This document shows positions 17,880 through 27,900 of a stretch of 64,000 nt of DNA, in pieces. Origin of the DNA: Isochrysis galbana. Its lineage: Eukaryota > Haptophyta > Isochrysidales > Isochrysidaceae. Made by a program: the position numbers and the translations under genes. Within the stretch, counting starts at the first letter, position 1, and every line of letters begins with the position of its first letter. The notes beneath the pieces are model-generated. The model saw nothing but the letters and a program-made list of their open reading frames with translations, was not told the DNA's origin and made no database searches. Location: positions 6,874,230 to 6,938,229 of the forward strand of contig CM030932.1 of NCBI GenBank assembly GCA_018136815.1, in the 5' to 3' direction.

Positions 17880-20534
17880 TCATCCTATGTTGCTAAGATT
17901 TCTCGGACCCGCTGCACCACTGAGGGGCAAGGCCGTGCTCACACGCTGCTTGAAGGCATCAAGAGGCACATCGGCTGACTTGCCGTTGCGATGGCCGGCC
18001 TGACCGGCTGGCGTCTTCGGATAGGCTGGCTGCCAAGGCGGTGGCGCACTCTTGGGCCGCTGGGACCATCTTGGCCGCGATTCTGCGTGGGCATCCACCT
18101 CGCGCGCTACCACCTGCCACGCATCGCGCTCGAAGCTCCACTCCTGAAACCCAAGCTCGCCAGCTACCTTGAGCCGTGGGGTGCCCCGGTCCTGGTCCAT
18201 GAAATCGGCCAGTACGTAATGCAGAGGTTCGGCACAAAAGTAGAGCTTCCCCTTGTAAAGCATCAAGATGTGGCCTGACGGGCGTCGCACCTCCACCTTC
18301 TTCGTCTGGTCGTCGTAGAGCTCCTCGGCACTCGCCACCGTTCCAGTCTCCTGCCACCGTAGAACCGCCGCCTCAAGCTGGTTGTACTCGGACTCGGAAG
18401 AGGCTGATCGGAGCGCCTCACTAACGGACGCCATCACCACTTTAGAACCCGACGTGAGCAGCGAGGTGAAGTTGAGATCGTGTGTCCTGCCCACCTCTGA
18501 GCGCTCCATCGCTTCCTCCTCTAACTTCTCGCGCATAACGAGCAGCCGTGAGACGCGGAGTGACGTCTCATGCGTTGCGCCGGAGAGAGAGTCGGCGCCC
18601 CCTCGCTTGGCATCGAGCGCCAGTTTTTTATGCACCGATGGCGAGTCGACTGACGCTATCTTGACACCCATGACGCTGGAGGCCGACTGTGCGTTATGCT
18701 CGCGCAAGAATGCCGCGAGGGCTTCCGCTGTCTCGTCATCGTCCACCTCGAAGGACAGCTCCAATGTGGATTTGCGCTGCGGGTCGGGGACGGCGATTTG
18801 GACGTGCGTAGCCTTTGGCAGAGCAAGCAATTCCGCAATATGCCTCGGATCGGGGACAGACGACTGGCTGTCCTTCAGCTTGAGCCCCCACACCACCACG
18901 GAGCGCTCCGCCTGGCGGACAAAGGCCTCGGCCTCGGCACTTAGCGGCCCCGGACGTCCAGGAGACGAGAGGCGGTTCGACGAGCGCAAGGGTGAACCGG
19001 GCGGCGCGGCTGGCTGCGCGGCGTCGAGGACCCGCAGCTGTGCGCGAAGCCAATCCGGGCTTGACCGCAGCTGCCACTGGCGCACCCTGCCCAGTTCTCG
19101 TTCCGCTTGCCGCTGTGCGCATTCCGAGAGGACCACGCGGAGGTCAGACACGGACGCTGCACGCAGCGCGGCGAGCGAACCGTCGGTGGGCGCACTGCGC
19201 ACCGTCACCTTCTTAACGAACAAGGGCAAGTCCAATTGCGACGTGAGACGCGCCTTGATCACGTAGTCGCCCACCACCGAGGCCTTCCACTGGCAGACAT
19301 AAACACCCGTGCCACCTCGCCCATGCCGGTGGCCCATTTTGCGTGCTGTTTGCTCGCCATACGCGATGATCTTGTAGGCCACTTCGGCGGGCCCCTTGAC
19401 TTGGATCTCAGGCTCTCCAAGCGTTGTTGCACGCATCCGCGCATCGCGCGTCACGATTCTAAAGGTCGCCCACTCGCCTTCGAAGGCACGACTGAGGCCG
19501 GTCCCATCAAAGGTAGACATGGACTGCGAGGCCTCGGTAGCAAAGATTGGGTGGCGTTCTGTGTATTTACCGAAGCCGTGGGCCGGCGTGACATACTTGG
19601 CTGTGTTGTGCCCGACGCCAGCGATCATTGCCCGCGCCCGCGCGTCGTCACCGTCGCCGAGGTGGTTAGTAGGCTCAGCGGAGATGTACGAGGTATGGTC
19701 ATACTGCTTCGCGACTGGCGGGCGCAAGCCAATCTCGCTCGTGTGACCCACAGGCCCGAGCCAGGCCGTGCCCCCGGCGCGCTGCATCTCCTCGCGTTTG
19801 GCAGCGCTCATCTGCAAGATCGAGTCGGGCAGCGGCCCAAGGTCGTCCTTATCCGAGAAGGGCGGGATCATCCGCATCATTGCCCATGAGGCGAGCTCGT
19901 CGAAAGTGATGGCGTCGTCCTCGGCGCGAGTGCCCGCGTGCACCTGGTTGATGTCCTTGAAGACGTCCTCACGCGAGCCGAGCGGCTGTGAAGCGTCGGC
20001 CATGAAGTTGTTTAACTGCTCCCAGAAGACTCGGCCACGTGAGCCCGACAAGAATTCCTCGCGCGTCACCATTCGGTCGCCGTCATCGAGCGCACGAAAC
20101 ATGCTCTGCAGGGCGATGTACTGGTTGACACAGAGGAGCATGCGTGCGAACTCGGGGCCGCCCTCAACTGCCTGCAGCCCAAGCCGGCCGATGCCCGCGT
20201 CGGGCGCCTGGAGCAGCGCTTTCTGTGAGTTGCGCCACATCTGGATGGCCGTCTTCCCACCAGCGAGCGCACGACCGAGCATCATGCGCGCACGGTACGC
20301 CTCAGGAGTCTGGCCAGCAAGCGCCTGGACGCCGCGCTCACTCATACGCTGGACGAGCTTGGTGGCAAGCGGCTTGAGCGCTAGCCAGCCCTGACGTTCG
20401 GAGTCGAGCCACGCCCAGAGCCTCTTGCGCTCGCTCCGGTCGGTTGCGTCGTCCGACGTCGGCAGGCGATACGGCGCGGGCTCGCGACGGCGTGGGCGCC
20501 CGCCCGTTGGCGCGAAGAAGTCGACCGCTGGCAT
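17880..20534 (-). CDS. Large EF-hand and filamin-repeat protein
   Basis: A single minus-strand frame from ATG 20534 (MPAVDFFAPTGG) to TGA at 17880, about 884 residues. The N-terminal third resembles EF-hand calcium-binding modules, with FRALDDGDRMVTREEF and a weaker partner (AITFDEL). The middle holds one filamin-like Ig repeat: GEPEIQVKGPAEVAYKI..., then GTGVYVCQWKASVVGDYVI and VKKVTVRSAP. The C-terminal part has a coiled, charged region (LLVMREKLEEEAMERSEVG) and a Pro-rich tail. EF-hand plus filamin combinations are common in cytoskeletal or flagellar proteins of protists, but no exact orthologue is recognised. It is divergent from the nucleoplasmin-like gene with about 500 bases between them. 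A poly-purine/G tract at 20570-20700 lies in its 5' region. Confidence 0.75.
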   Translation of the reverse strand: MPAVDFFAPTGGRPRRREPAPYRLPTSDDATDRSERKRLWAWLDSERQGWLALKPLATKLVQRMSERGVQALAGQTPEAYRARMMLGRALAGGKTAIQMWRNSQKALLQAPDAGIGRLGLQAVEGGPEFARMLLCVNQYIALQSMFRALDDGDRMVTREEFLSGSRGRVFWEQLNNFMADASQPLGSREDVFKDINQVHAGTRAEDDAITFDELASWAMMRMIPPFSDKDDLGPLPDSILQMSAAKREEMQRAGGTAWLGPVGHTSEIGLRPPVAKQYDHTSYISAEPTNHLGDGDDARARAMIAGVGHNTAKYVTPAHGFGKYTERHPIFATEASQSMSTFDGTGLSRAFEGEWATFRIVTRDARMRATTLGEPEIQVKGPAEVAYKIIAYGEQTARKMGHRHGRGGTGVYVCQWKASVVGDYVIKARLTSQLDLPLFVKKVTVRSAPTDGSLAALRAASVSDLRVVLSECAQRQAERELGRVRQWQLRSSPDWLRAQLRVLDAAQPAAPPGSPLRSSNRLSSPGRPGPLSAEAEAFVRQAERSVVVWGLKLKDSQSSVPDPRHIAELLALPKATHVQIAVPDPQRKSTLELSFEVDDDETAEALAAFLREHNAQSASSVMGVKIASVDSPSVHKKLALDAKRGGADSLSGATHETSLRVSRLLVMREKLEEEAMERSEVGRTHDLNFTSLLTSGSKVVMASVSEALRSASSESEYNQLEAAVLRWQETGTVASAEELYDDQTKKVEVRRPSGHILMLYKGKLYFCAEPLHYVLADFMDQDRGTPRLKVAGELGFQEWSFERDAWQVVAREVDAHAESRPRWSQRPKSAPPPWQPAYPKTPAGQAGHRNGKSADVPLDAFKQRVSTALPLSGAAGPRNLSNIG

Positions 20535-20656
20535 CGGGAGGAGATGGCGGGTCGCGGGCGGAGGCCAGTGGGGGGGGAGAGAGAGGGAGAGGGAGAGAGG
20601 GAGGGAGGAAAGGGGTGGGGGGAGGGGGCGGGGGGGGGGGGGGGGGGGGGGGGGGG

Positions 20657-20698
<42 letters not shown>

Positions 20699-21036
20699 GA
20701 GCGGAGCGGCGCTCCGCGGCGCGATGAGACGGGAGGCGAGCAAGCTGCAAACCGCCGGCGACCGCCCAACTCCCTTTCTCCCTCTTGGGAGGGCTTCAAG
20801 CTATATTTTAAAGTGTACTTTAAAGTTTTGTTTCTTCCCCTCCCCGGTACTTTTGCCCCCCTCCCCCTCCGGTATTATTATCACCCCGAAACTCCGCTCC
20901 CGTCCGTGCTTCTCTAAGCCACGCGGCTGGACTCCGCCCGCCCCGACCGACCCCACTCTCCCCTCTCTCGCTCCACCGCTCCTCGCCTCTCTCGCTTCCC
21001 CTCTCTCTTGCTCGCTCGCTTGCTGTTTCACGCGCT
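20535..21036. promoter_or_regulatory. Head-to-head intergenic region, likely shared promoter
   Basis: It separates two divergent start codons. It holds a ~30-base G run (about 20629-20658), GA repeats to 20700 and a pyrimidine-rich stretch before 21037. No TATA box or defined factor site could be assigned. Confidence 0.4.
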
Positions 21037-21756
21037 ATGCCCACCGCCACGCGATTCGTCTCGCTCACGGTGACACCCGGAGTGCCGTGCAAGGTCATCC
21101 TCCCGCCCTGCTCCGCTCTACAGCTGAGTAATGCCGCGCTCGCTGCGCAGCCAGGGCCCTCGTTTGGCCGCTGCCAGCTCGAGTGCGACCTCGCCACACA
21201 CTCTTTCGTCGTTTGCACCCTGCTCACCACGGGAACGCGACAGGCGGGGCTCGATGTCGCGATTACCAACGACCCGGACGAGACTGCATGGTTCTTCCTC
21301 AATGCAAAGGGGCCACATGCATTCCATGTGGTAGGCCGCCTGGTGGAGGATCGGGTGAGGCGCGCAAACACGGCGTCAGTCGCCACCAACCGACTCCGCC
21401 CCACAGCCTTGCCGGCGAAGACAGCGGTGAATTCAGCAGCCGGCAGCTCGCTGTCCACAAATGCAGCCAAACGCCGTGTCGGTGGCACTGGGGCAAGCGG
21501 TGACGCTCTACGCGGCAGTGAAGATTCTGCGTCTGACATGATCGAGGTCCTCTTGCCGGGAAATGACGAGGGTCTCGGCTTTGATGCGCCATCGGATGCT
21601 GATTCTGAGGATTTCATTGAGTTCATGCAGTCCTCTTCAGCCGGTCAGAAGTCTATGGCCAAGGGAGGCGTGAATGGAGGTGTCAAGTTGCGAGAGATCA
21701 AGGCAAATACTAAGGGGAGTTACCGCAGTAATGACGGGCGGAGGGACCGGCACTAG
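21037..21756 (+). CDS. Nucleoplasmin-like (NPL) domain protein, probable histone chaperone
   Basis: A single exon of 239 residues. The first ~100 residues follow the nucleoplasmin-like fold seen in plant HD2/HDT proteins and in FKBP39/FKBP53 N-termini: VTPGVPCKVILPP, LQLSNAALA, SFVVCTLL, then AWFFLNAKGPHAFHVVGRL. The domain forms pentamers that bind histones. A disordered Ser/Ala-rich region and an acidic patch (DAPSDADSEDFIEF) follow, then a basic tail (RSNDGRRDRH). No FKBP domain and no zinc finger are seen, so it is closer to a minimal NPL protein. A nuclear role in chromatin assembly is inferred. Confidence 0.72.
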   Translation: MPTATRFVSLTVTPGVPCKVILPPCSALQLSNAALAAQPGPSFGRCQLECDLATHSFVVCTLLTTGTRQAGLDVAITNDPDETAWFFLNAKGPHAFHVVGRLVEDRVRRANTASVATNRLRPTALPAKTAVNSAAGSSLSTNAAKRRVGGTGASGDALRGSEDSASDMIEVLLPGNDEGLGFDAPSDADSEDFIEFMQSSSAGQKSMAKGGVNGGVKLREIKANTKGSYRSNDGRRDRH

Positions 21757-22329
21757 ACAAGCTTTTCAACCAACAACTGCCCCTTCTCGTCAGCCTTGGA
21801 ATTCTGAGGTGCTGCGCGCTTGCTAGGAGCCCTGAGCGTGACGCTGACAACCCAATCCGACGATGGCTACCTTCATGTTATACCTCCAAACGTATCGACG
21901 GGGTCGCCTCAATGCAAGTTTGTGCCGGAGGTTAGGGGCCGAACGGAGCGCCACACATGTTGTTCCTCACTCTAGCGGACGAGCGGTTCTCGCCAACATC
22001 TCGGTGTTCATTCATGAGCTCATACTGCGGTTGTTCGTGGTCGCCATAGCCTGAATTATTCTTAGTAGTATTATTTTCACCCTCTCTCGAGCAATGCCAC
22101 ACGCTCTACTCCTCACCGTACCAAGATATCAATGCGTACTCTATTTATCTCATGATGCAAACGACGTTTGCATGGGATAGGAGACTCACCCGGCATTTTG
22201 GCAACGAGATGCGTGGTGTGTATACGCAAGTAAGGTGCACTCGTGGGACTTCATGTTTTGTCATGGGAAACTTCAGTAGCAGCAGAAGACGCAAAGAGGG
22301 GATTTAGACCACATCAATTTGGATTAGAA
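21757..22329. other. Intergenic, nothing recognised
   Basis: 3' flank of the NPL gene. No repeat or gene identified. Confidence 0.45.
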
Positions 22330-22346
22330 TGAAACGTGTTGGGCGT

Positions 22347-23106
22347 CAACTAAGTTTATACTTGGTTGCCCCATGGGGGGGCACGAGCCCCCCCCTCTCT
22401 CCACTCCTCCCCTGCCATGGGGGAGGAACCACTCATCCTCCTGGCACGCCTGATGGCTTGCCAGGAGGCCACTGCCCTGCTGACCCACTCTCTCCCTGGC
22501 AGGCACGCCTGCCTCGCGCGTCCTGGCCTGTCGTGGCCAGCCCATCGCTCCAACCCCCCCTCCCCCCCTGGTCGACAGGCAGACAGGTGCAGAGTGGGGG
22601 CCCCAGAGGCCCAGGAGCGCTAGCGAGGGAGAGGCAGGGGAGGCCAGGGCCCAGCCCCAGCCTCCTCTGCCCCCTGAGCTGGCCTCCAGGAGCCTCCAGG
22701 GGCCGCCAGAGGGCAGCTGCAGGCCTGCCGCAGGCGCGCCATCGCGCGTGCCGCAGGAGAGGGGAGAGAGAGCGCGGAGAAGGGGGGGGGCGGAGCGAGA
22801 GCTCCGCTCACCGGAAAATTGGTAAGTCCCGCACCTGTTTACAGGATAAGTCGGGACAGAGTCGGCCGCCCACTCGGAGACACAGGAGGAAGGGGAGGAA
22901 AGATCACCGGGGGGGGGGCGCGGGCCACCGGACCATATCTAAGCCCTTCACCCCTATCCCCCTAGTAGTGCACGGGGGGAGCCGCCTGATGGCGGGGGGA
23001 GAAGGGCCCGGGGAGTGGGGGTGTAGAAAGTATGCTACGTGCTACGTGTAGTAGGTAGTGGTTCCATTCGCCGCGAGTGCGGTAAGAATATTAGAAGGTT
23101 TTTTTT
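22347..23106 (+). mobile_element. Full-length ~760-bp T-tailed element, 17-bp target duplication
   Basis: Starts CAACTAAGTTTATAC and ends AGAAGG plus T run, between direct repeats tgaaacgtgttgggcgt (22330-22346 and 23107-23123). Very similar to the copies at 1642 and 15989. Confidence 0.88.
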
Positions 23107-23123
23107 TGAAACGTGTTGGGCGT

Positions 23124-23454
23124 CGTGGCTGACGCAACGCGCTTGATGCTTATTGAGCTATGCTGCCGATAGCGGGCGCAAGCCTAGCGCAATCGCATCA
23201 ATCCTAGAGGCGGTGCGTGGTACATGGTCCTTGGACGGTTGCTTGTTAATCATCGTCCCCTTGTCGACATATTCCACCGCGGTCTGAACTGCCTACTGGC
23301 CGTTCTCACCGCAGCTCAGGTTGCCATTATGAGCTTATAATTGTGCACGCACGTTCTGTGGCGAAGCGCCCTGTCGTCTGCTAGGCGTCGCGGCGGCATT
23401 GGTGCTACAGATGTGTGGGGGGGTCAGTCCTTGTGCTAATGCGGGTGTGCTCCC
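23124..23454. other. Intergenic, nothing recognised
   Basis: No coding or repeat signal found. Confidence 0.4.
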
Positions 23455-23860
23455 GACAGCTTACAGCTTGAAAGCTCTCTACAGAATATCGTGGAAGTAC
23501 ATATTAAGAGACTTCTAGAGGCGCTAAGCACCCTTTATCTACTAGCATGGAGATACACTCTCATGGATTTCTACAGTACACTACGATGGCATAGTATGAC
23601 ATAGCCTTCTCGGAGGAATCACAATAATAATAAGAGTAGTAGAAAGATACACCACGCTGAGCAAAGCGCTGCTATTGTTTGCACACAGCACTGACTCGGC
23701 TAGAACCGCCCAGGCGGGCATGGGAAGACAACCGAAGAAAATGATAGATACGAGCGAAGTGAGCCCCGTATTCAATCAATATAGGAAACAAAGGAGAGCT
23801 TAAACCTGGCACGGAACTTATGGAGCTGGCCCAGCTGGCCACTAAGCCACTAAGTTGAAG
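23455..23860 (+). mobile_element. LINE 3'-end fragment
   Basis: Plus-strand frames read AYSLKALYRISWKYILRDF, then LSKALLLFAHSTDSARTAQA and GMGRQPKKMIDTSEV. These match the C-terminus of the LINE ORF (LSKALLFANSTDSARTAQA, GMGRQPKKRIDLADV). The upstream part is broken by stops and a small internal duplication. Confidence 0.75.
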
Positions 23861-23879
23861 AGAGCGCACGCTTCCGGGA

Positions 23880-24035
23880 GGTGATGGCGATTGAACGCTT
23901 TTCCATGTGTAGGCTGATGGTGATTGAAGGCTTTTCCATACGGTGGGGGTGATGGCGATTGAACACGTTTCCACGTGTAGGCTGATGGTGATTGAACGCT
24001 TTTCCATGCTGTGGGTGATGGTGATTGAGCTCTTC
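23880..24035. repeat. Minisatellite, about four units of ~33-35 bp
   Basis: The unit gatggtgattgaacgctttt plus ccatgtgtaggct is repeated with small changes. It lies immediately after a LINE 3' fragment. Confidence 0.8.
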
Positions 24036-24349
24036 TCGCCTTGGGCACTCACGGCGCGTCTTGGGGCTTGGGGCTTGACGACGTCATCACCGGGGGCCGC
24101 AAGCGGCCGATTTCGACGCAGTGCGCGGGGGCGGCGGACGCGATTGGTGTTGCTCTGAGGGCGGCATACCGCACTTTGGTGCTGGTAGCGGCATCCATTT
24201 GGTGAGCGGTGACTGGAACGGCCTCGTGGCGCCCCCGGTCGGCGGTCGCAGGCCGAAGTTGGGTTCTCGAGCCCTTGGTGTTTTTAGCGGTTAGCGTCTT
24301 TACTGAATGTTGCGTGCCAGCTTTGTGTTTGGCGTGTGTTTAGCGGCGT
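24036..24349. other. Intergenic, nothing recognised
   Basis: I searched here for an upstream GIY-YIG exon of the UvrC-UvrB gene and found none. Confidence 0.4.
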
Positions 24350-24690
24350 CTAGCTCGTCTCCCGGCTAGTCTCCGGGTTGGTGGCCACTAGGTGTGATAC
24401 CCCCAGGCTCGCAGCCAGGGCGAGTAGTTCCGCCCTGGGAATGAGGTTATCGTGTTTGTCCATGCGTATATCGGGCGTATGTCGTCCAGGCTGGTCTTTT
24501 TTTTGGGTTGTCTTCCCATGCCCGCCTGAGCGGTTCTTGCCGCGTCTGTTGAGTTGGCGAACGCGAGTGCGCCGCTCAGCTTGGCGAATCTTTCTTCTAT
24601 CCTCAATAGAACTGACCCCCCCCCCCATCCGGGGACCACCTTGAAGCTTCCCAAAAAGAATCTTTTTTTGGGGCGTTGCTTATTCATCTA
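24350..24690 (-). mobile_element. LINE 3'-end fragment, opposite orientation
   Basis: The minus strand reads FAKLSGALAFANSTDAARTA, then QAGMGRQPKKKTSLDDIRPI, matching the LINE C-terminus. With the copy at 23455 it forms a tail-to-tail pair flanking the minisatellite. Confidence 0.75.
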
Positions 24691-24930
24691 CCAGAAAAGA
24701 ATCCGAGGGAGGGGGCCCGAGCGGGCGGCAGGCAGCGCTAGGGAGCGATAGCGGCGGACGCGTGTGGCCGGCGAGACCGAGAAGAAGAGGAGAAGAAAGA
24801 GAGAGGGGAAGGCGAGGAGGAGGAGTAGCAAGAGAGCGCAGAGAGGAGACCGCAAGGGGTGGTTGGGCGACCGCGAGGCCCAGCGGGGAAGGGCATACAC
24901 TCATTCGCTCAAGTCTCAAGACACCTCCAC

Positions 24931-27900
24931 ATGCGTGGACGCTCGCGTGCGCTTCGAGGGCTGGCAGCCGCGGCCGAGGCACTCGTGCTCACCTCGTGGT
25001 TCACCGCGCGATCTGGTCTTCCTGCTGCCGTGCCCGCGGTGCTTGTGCCCCCCGAGCCGCGCACAGCGCTCGCCCTCCTTGAGCAAGCCCTCTCCACCGA
25101 GCCTTCTATGTTGCCAAATGGTCTGGAAGAGCTCACACATGCCCATACGCCCATCGAGTTAGGGCTTGGTGAGGCAAATGCGCAAGTCGCACCAGATGAG
25201 CAAGCTGATGAGTTGGCTGCCATCATGTCTGAGGGCGTCGCTGATGCGGCATTGCGGCTGGAAGAGCTTGAAGAGCTCGCATCTGTGCTCAGCAGGATCC
25301 CCGAGGCTGCACCTGCGTCCACCGATGCAGCACCACACTCACGTGCGTGTAGGCAGACACTCCTGCCTCAACGGATCGAATGCTTCGACGTATCACACTT
25401 GTATGGGTCATATACAGTGGCTGCATCTTCGTTCGCAACGTGCGGTGTGCTTGATCTCAAGCGGTACGGCTGCTATCCAATCGGCCCCGACGCTGGAGTG
25501 ACACCTGGCGATGATTGTGCTGCGCTACGCGTGGCGCTCAGATTACGCTTCGGTGGCTATTGCTGCCGCGAGGCTGTCTCAAGCCAGCAAAGCCTGCCAT
25601 CAGGTGGAGGCGCCGAGCTGCCAGATCTCCTTATAATAGATGGGGGCAAGGCACAGCTGGGCGCAGCAATGGATGTGCTCCAAGAGGTGTGAGGCTGAGG
25701 CACTATTTCGATTGATGGGCCTGTTGTCCACTGGGATCCGCCTCGCCTACACGGGATAGTTAATGCTAGGCGGCTACGGGACTAAATGCAGCCCGAGTGG
25801 TTTGATGCACGATGTTAGGGTCCGGGCTGGAGGCAATGAATTATTTTCTCCCTCCGATGCGAGAAGAAAACCTGCATGCACGCTATTGTCGCCCTTCTCC
25901 CTTGTGTTCATAGATGGGCCTATCGCCGCACATCCATCTGCTCGCTTTGGCCAAGCAACACGAAGAGCTCTACTTACAACCTGCGGCTGAACCTCTGCGC
26001 CTTCCTCTTGCGTCGCCAGCTCTGACTTTGTGCCGCCGTCTCCGAGATGAAGCACATGCTGCTGCGCTTCTCTCACATCGTAGCCTTCGCCACTCATCAC
26101 CATTTGCTTCGGTGTGCCGCAATGTCTATCTGCGTACAATTGTCAAGTAACGAATCATGGCTCCGACGACCCATCTTCCTCCTCGATCCTCTATTCGACA
26201 GGTGCTAGACGGCGCCCCTGCACTTTCGTTGGCCGTCAAGTCGAAACTTCGTGCCGCGTTTGGTGGATCGGCTTCCCGTTTGCGAGCAGCCAACGAGGAG
26301 GAACTGTCATTAGTACTTGAGGAGGCCTTGCTGGAAGAAGCCGCCACACAGGACCGCGAAAGGGGCGCACGCCGATGGTCCTGGGCTAGCGGAAGGGCAG
26401 AGAGTGAGGTCGCGCCAATGAAGAGCACTGATGCTTGTGTCAATGAGGGTAGCCTGAAGATACGTAGCCAGACTTTGGCCTCCTCACTCGCCTCTCATCT
26501 CCGATGTAAGCCGCCACCGCCGCCATGGTTCAACTTGACGGAGAGCCTTGAAGGTTACGATAGTGCCGCTGCAGCTGCTGCAGCATCAGGCGGGCGGCGC
26601 GCTGGCGCTGCAGTGACAGAGGAGGCAAGTGAATTCACGGCGGCGCGCTGGTGGCGGCAACGTCGGCGGCGACGTCTCGCATGGCTAGAAAGAAATCAGG
26701 ACGCACCACGAACGCTCATGGATGCGCTCGGGGCGGCCCTGAGCAACGTGCCAGTGATGGCAACGGGCGAGGTGCCGCCTGTGATGACTAGTTCCGGGCA
26801 TGGGGCGCGCCTAGTCGTTCCCCTAATTGAGCACGATCCAGCTCTTACCTCGCGCGCTTCGGCGCGGCCTCAAACGGAACCCTCGAGCAAACACGCCCTC
26901 GCTCAGCTAGAGGCGGCGCTCCTCGCATGGGGCCTGCACCTCCCTGCCGACTCGACCGTTCAATTCTTGCCATCGAATACTCGCGCAAGGGGTCTTTCAG
27001 ACCACGAGCGACGCGGTGTATCATTGCACACCCGAGGGCAACGCGATGAAAGTCGGTTGCATCAGCTACCCCCATTGCACCTCGACGAAGTCTCGACGCC
27101 GGAACATGTCCGACATGGGCCATTACTCCCATCTACGGGTCTTGCGTTTCATCTTGAGGTGAATAAGCGAGGTTTCGTGCCCTGTCGACATTGTTTCGGA
27201 TCGCATCTACTAGGGCATTGCTCGAGGATATATGGGTTTAGAGATTGCTACTAGTGGGGGAGGACGGCGGCGGCATGTTTGCTCCGAGAGATCTTCGTAC
27301 CCTGCATTGTGTTGCCCCGAGTACCAGCTCGACACGCGCCATGCTCCACCATCTTCTTTCAGGCACCATACCCTCCAAGTGGAGACCAGCCGGCCGCAAT
27401 TGCCGGACTCGTCTCGGCTTTGCGAGCTGGCGCACCTCGCCTCCAGCTGAAGGGGGCCACCGGAACGGGTGAATGCACTTGGCCGTAGGGATTGACCACC
27501 TGGTGGGCCTAGGAGGGGACGCGGGTTGTAGGGCTCTCAGCACATGTCTTCCACAGATCTCGAATCACGTCGCTACTTTCATTTTTCTCATCGCTCCCTC
27601 TACACCTCCGCACTCCTCCACAGGCAAGACATTTGTCATGGCCAATATCGTCGCACAGATGAACCTACCCACGCTCGTCCTGGCGCCGAATAAGGTTTGC
27701 GCGCCATCGCCCCTTTCAAGACGGCCCGCGTCTTGAACAACGTTACCTGTCCTTGTACCTCAGGTTTTAGCAGCTCAACTGTGCTCTGAGCTCCGTAGTT
27801 TTTTTCCCAGGAACGCAGTCACGTACTTCGTCTCTCATTTTGATCATTACCGCCCCGAGGCGTATAAGGCAATTGCTCGATACGATCAGCGCGAACTTTG

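Noticed and set aside
18382-19889. Long plus-strand open frames
   Set aside because: Shadows of the EF-hand/filamin gene on the minus strand, with no family resemblance.
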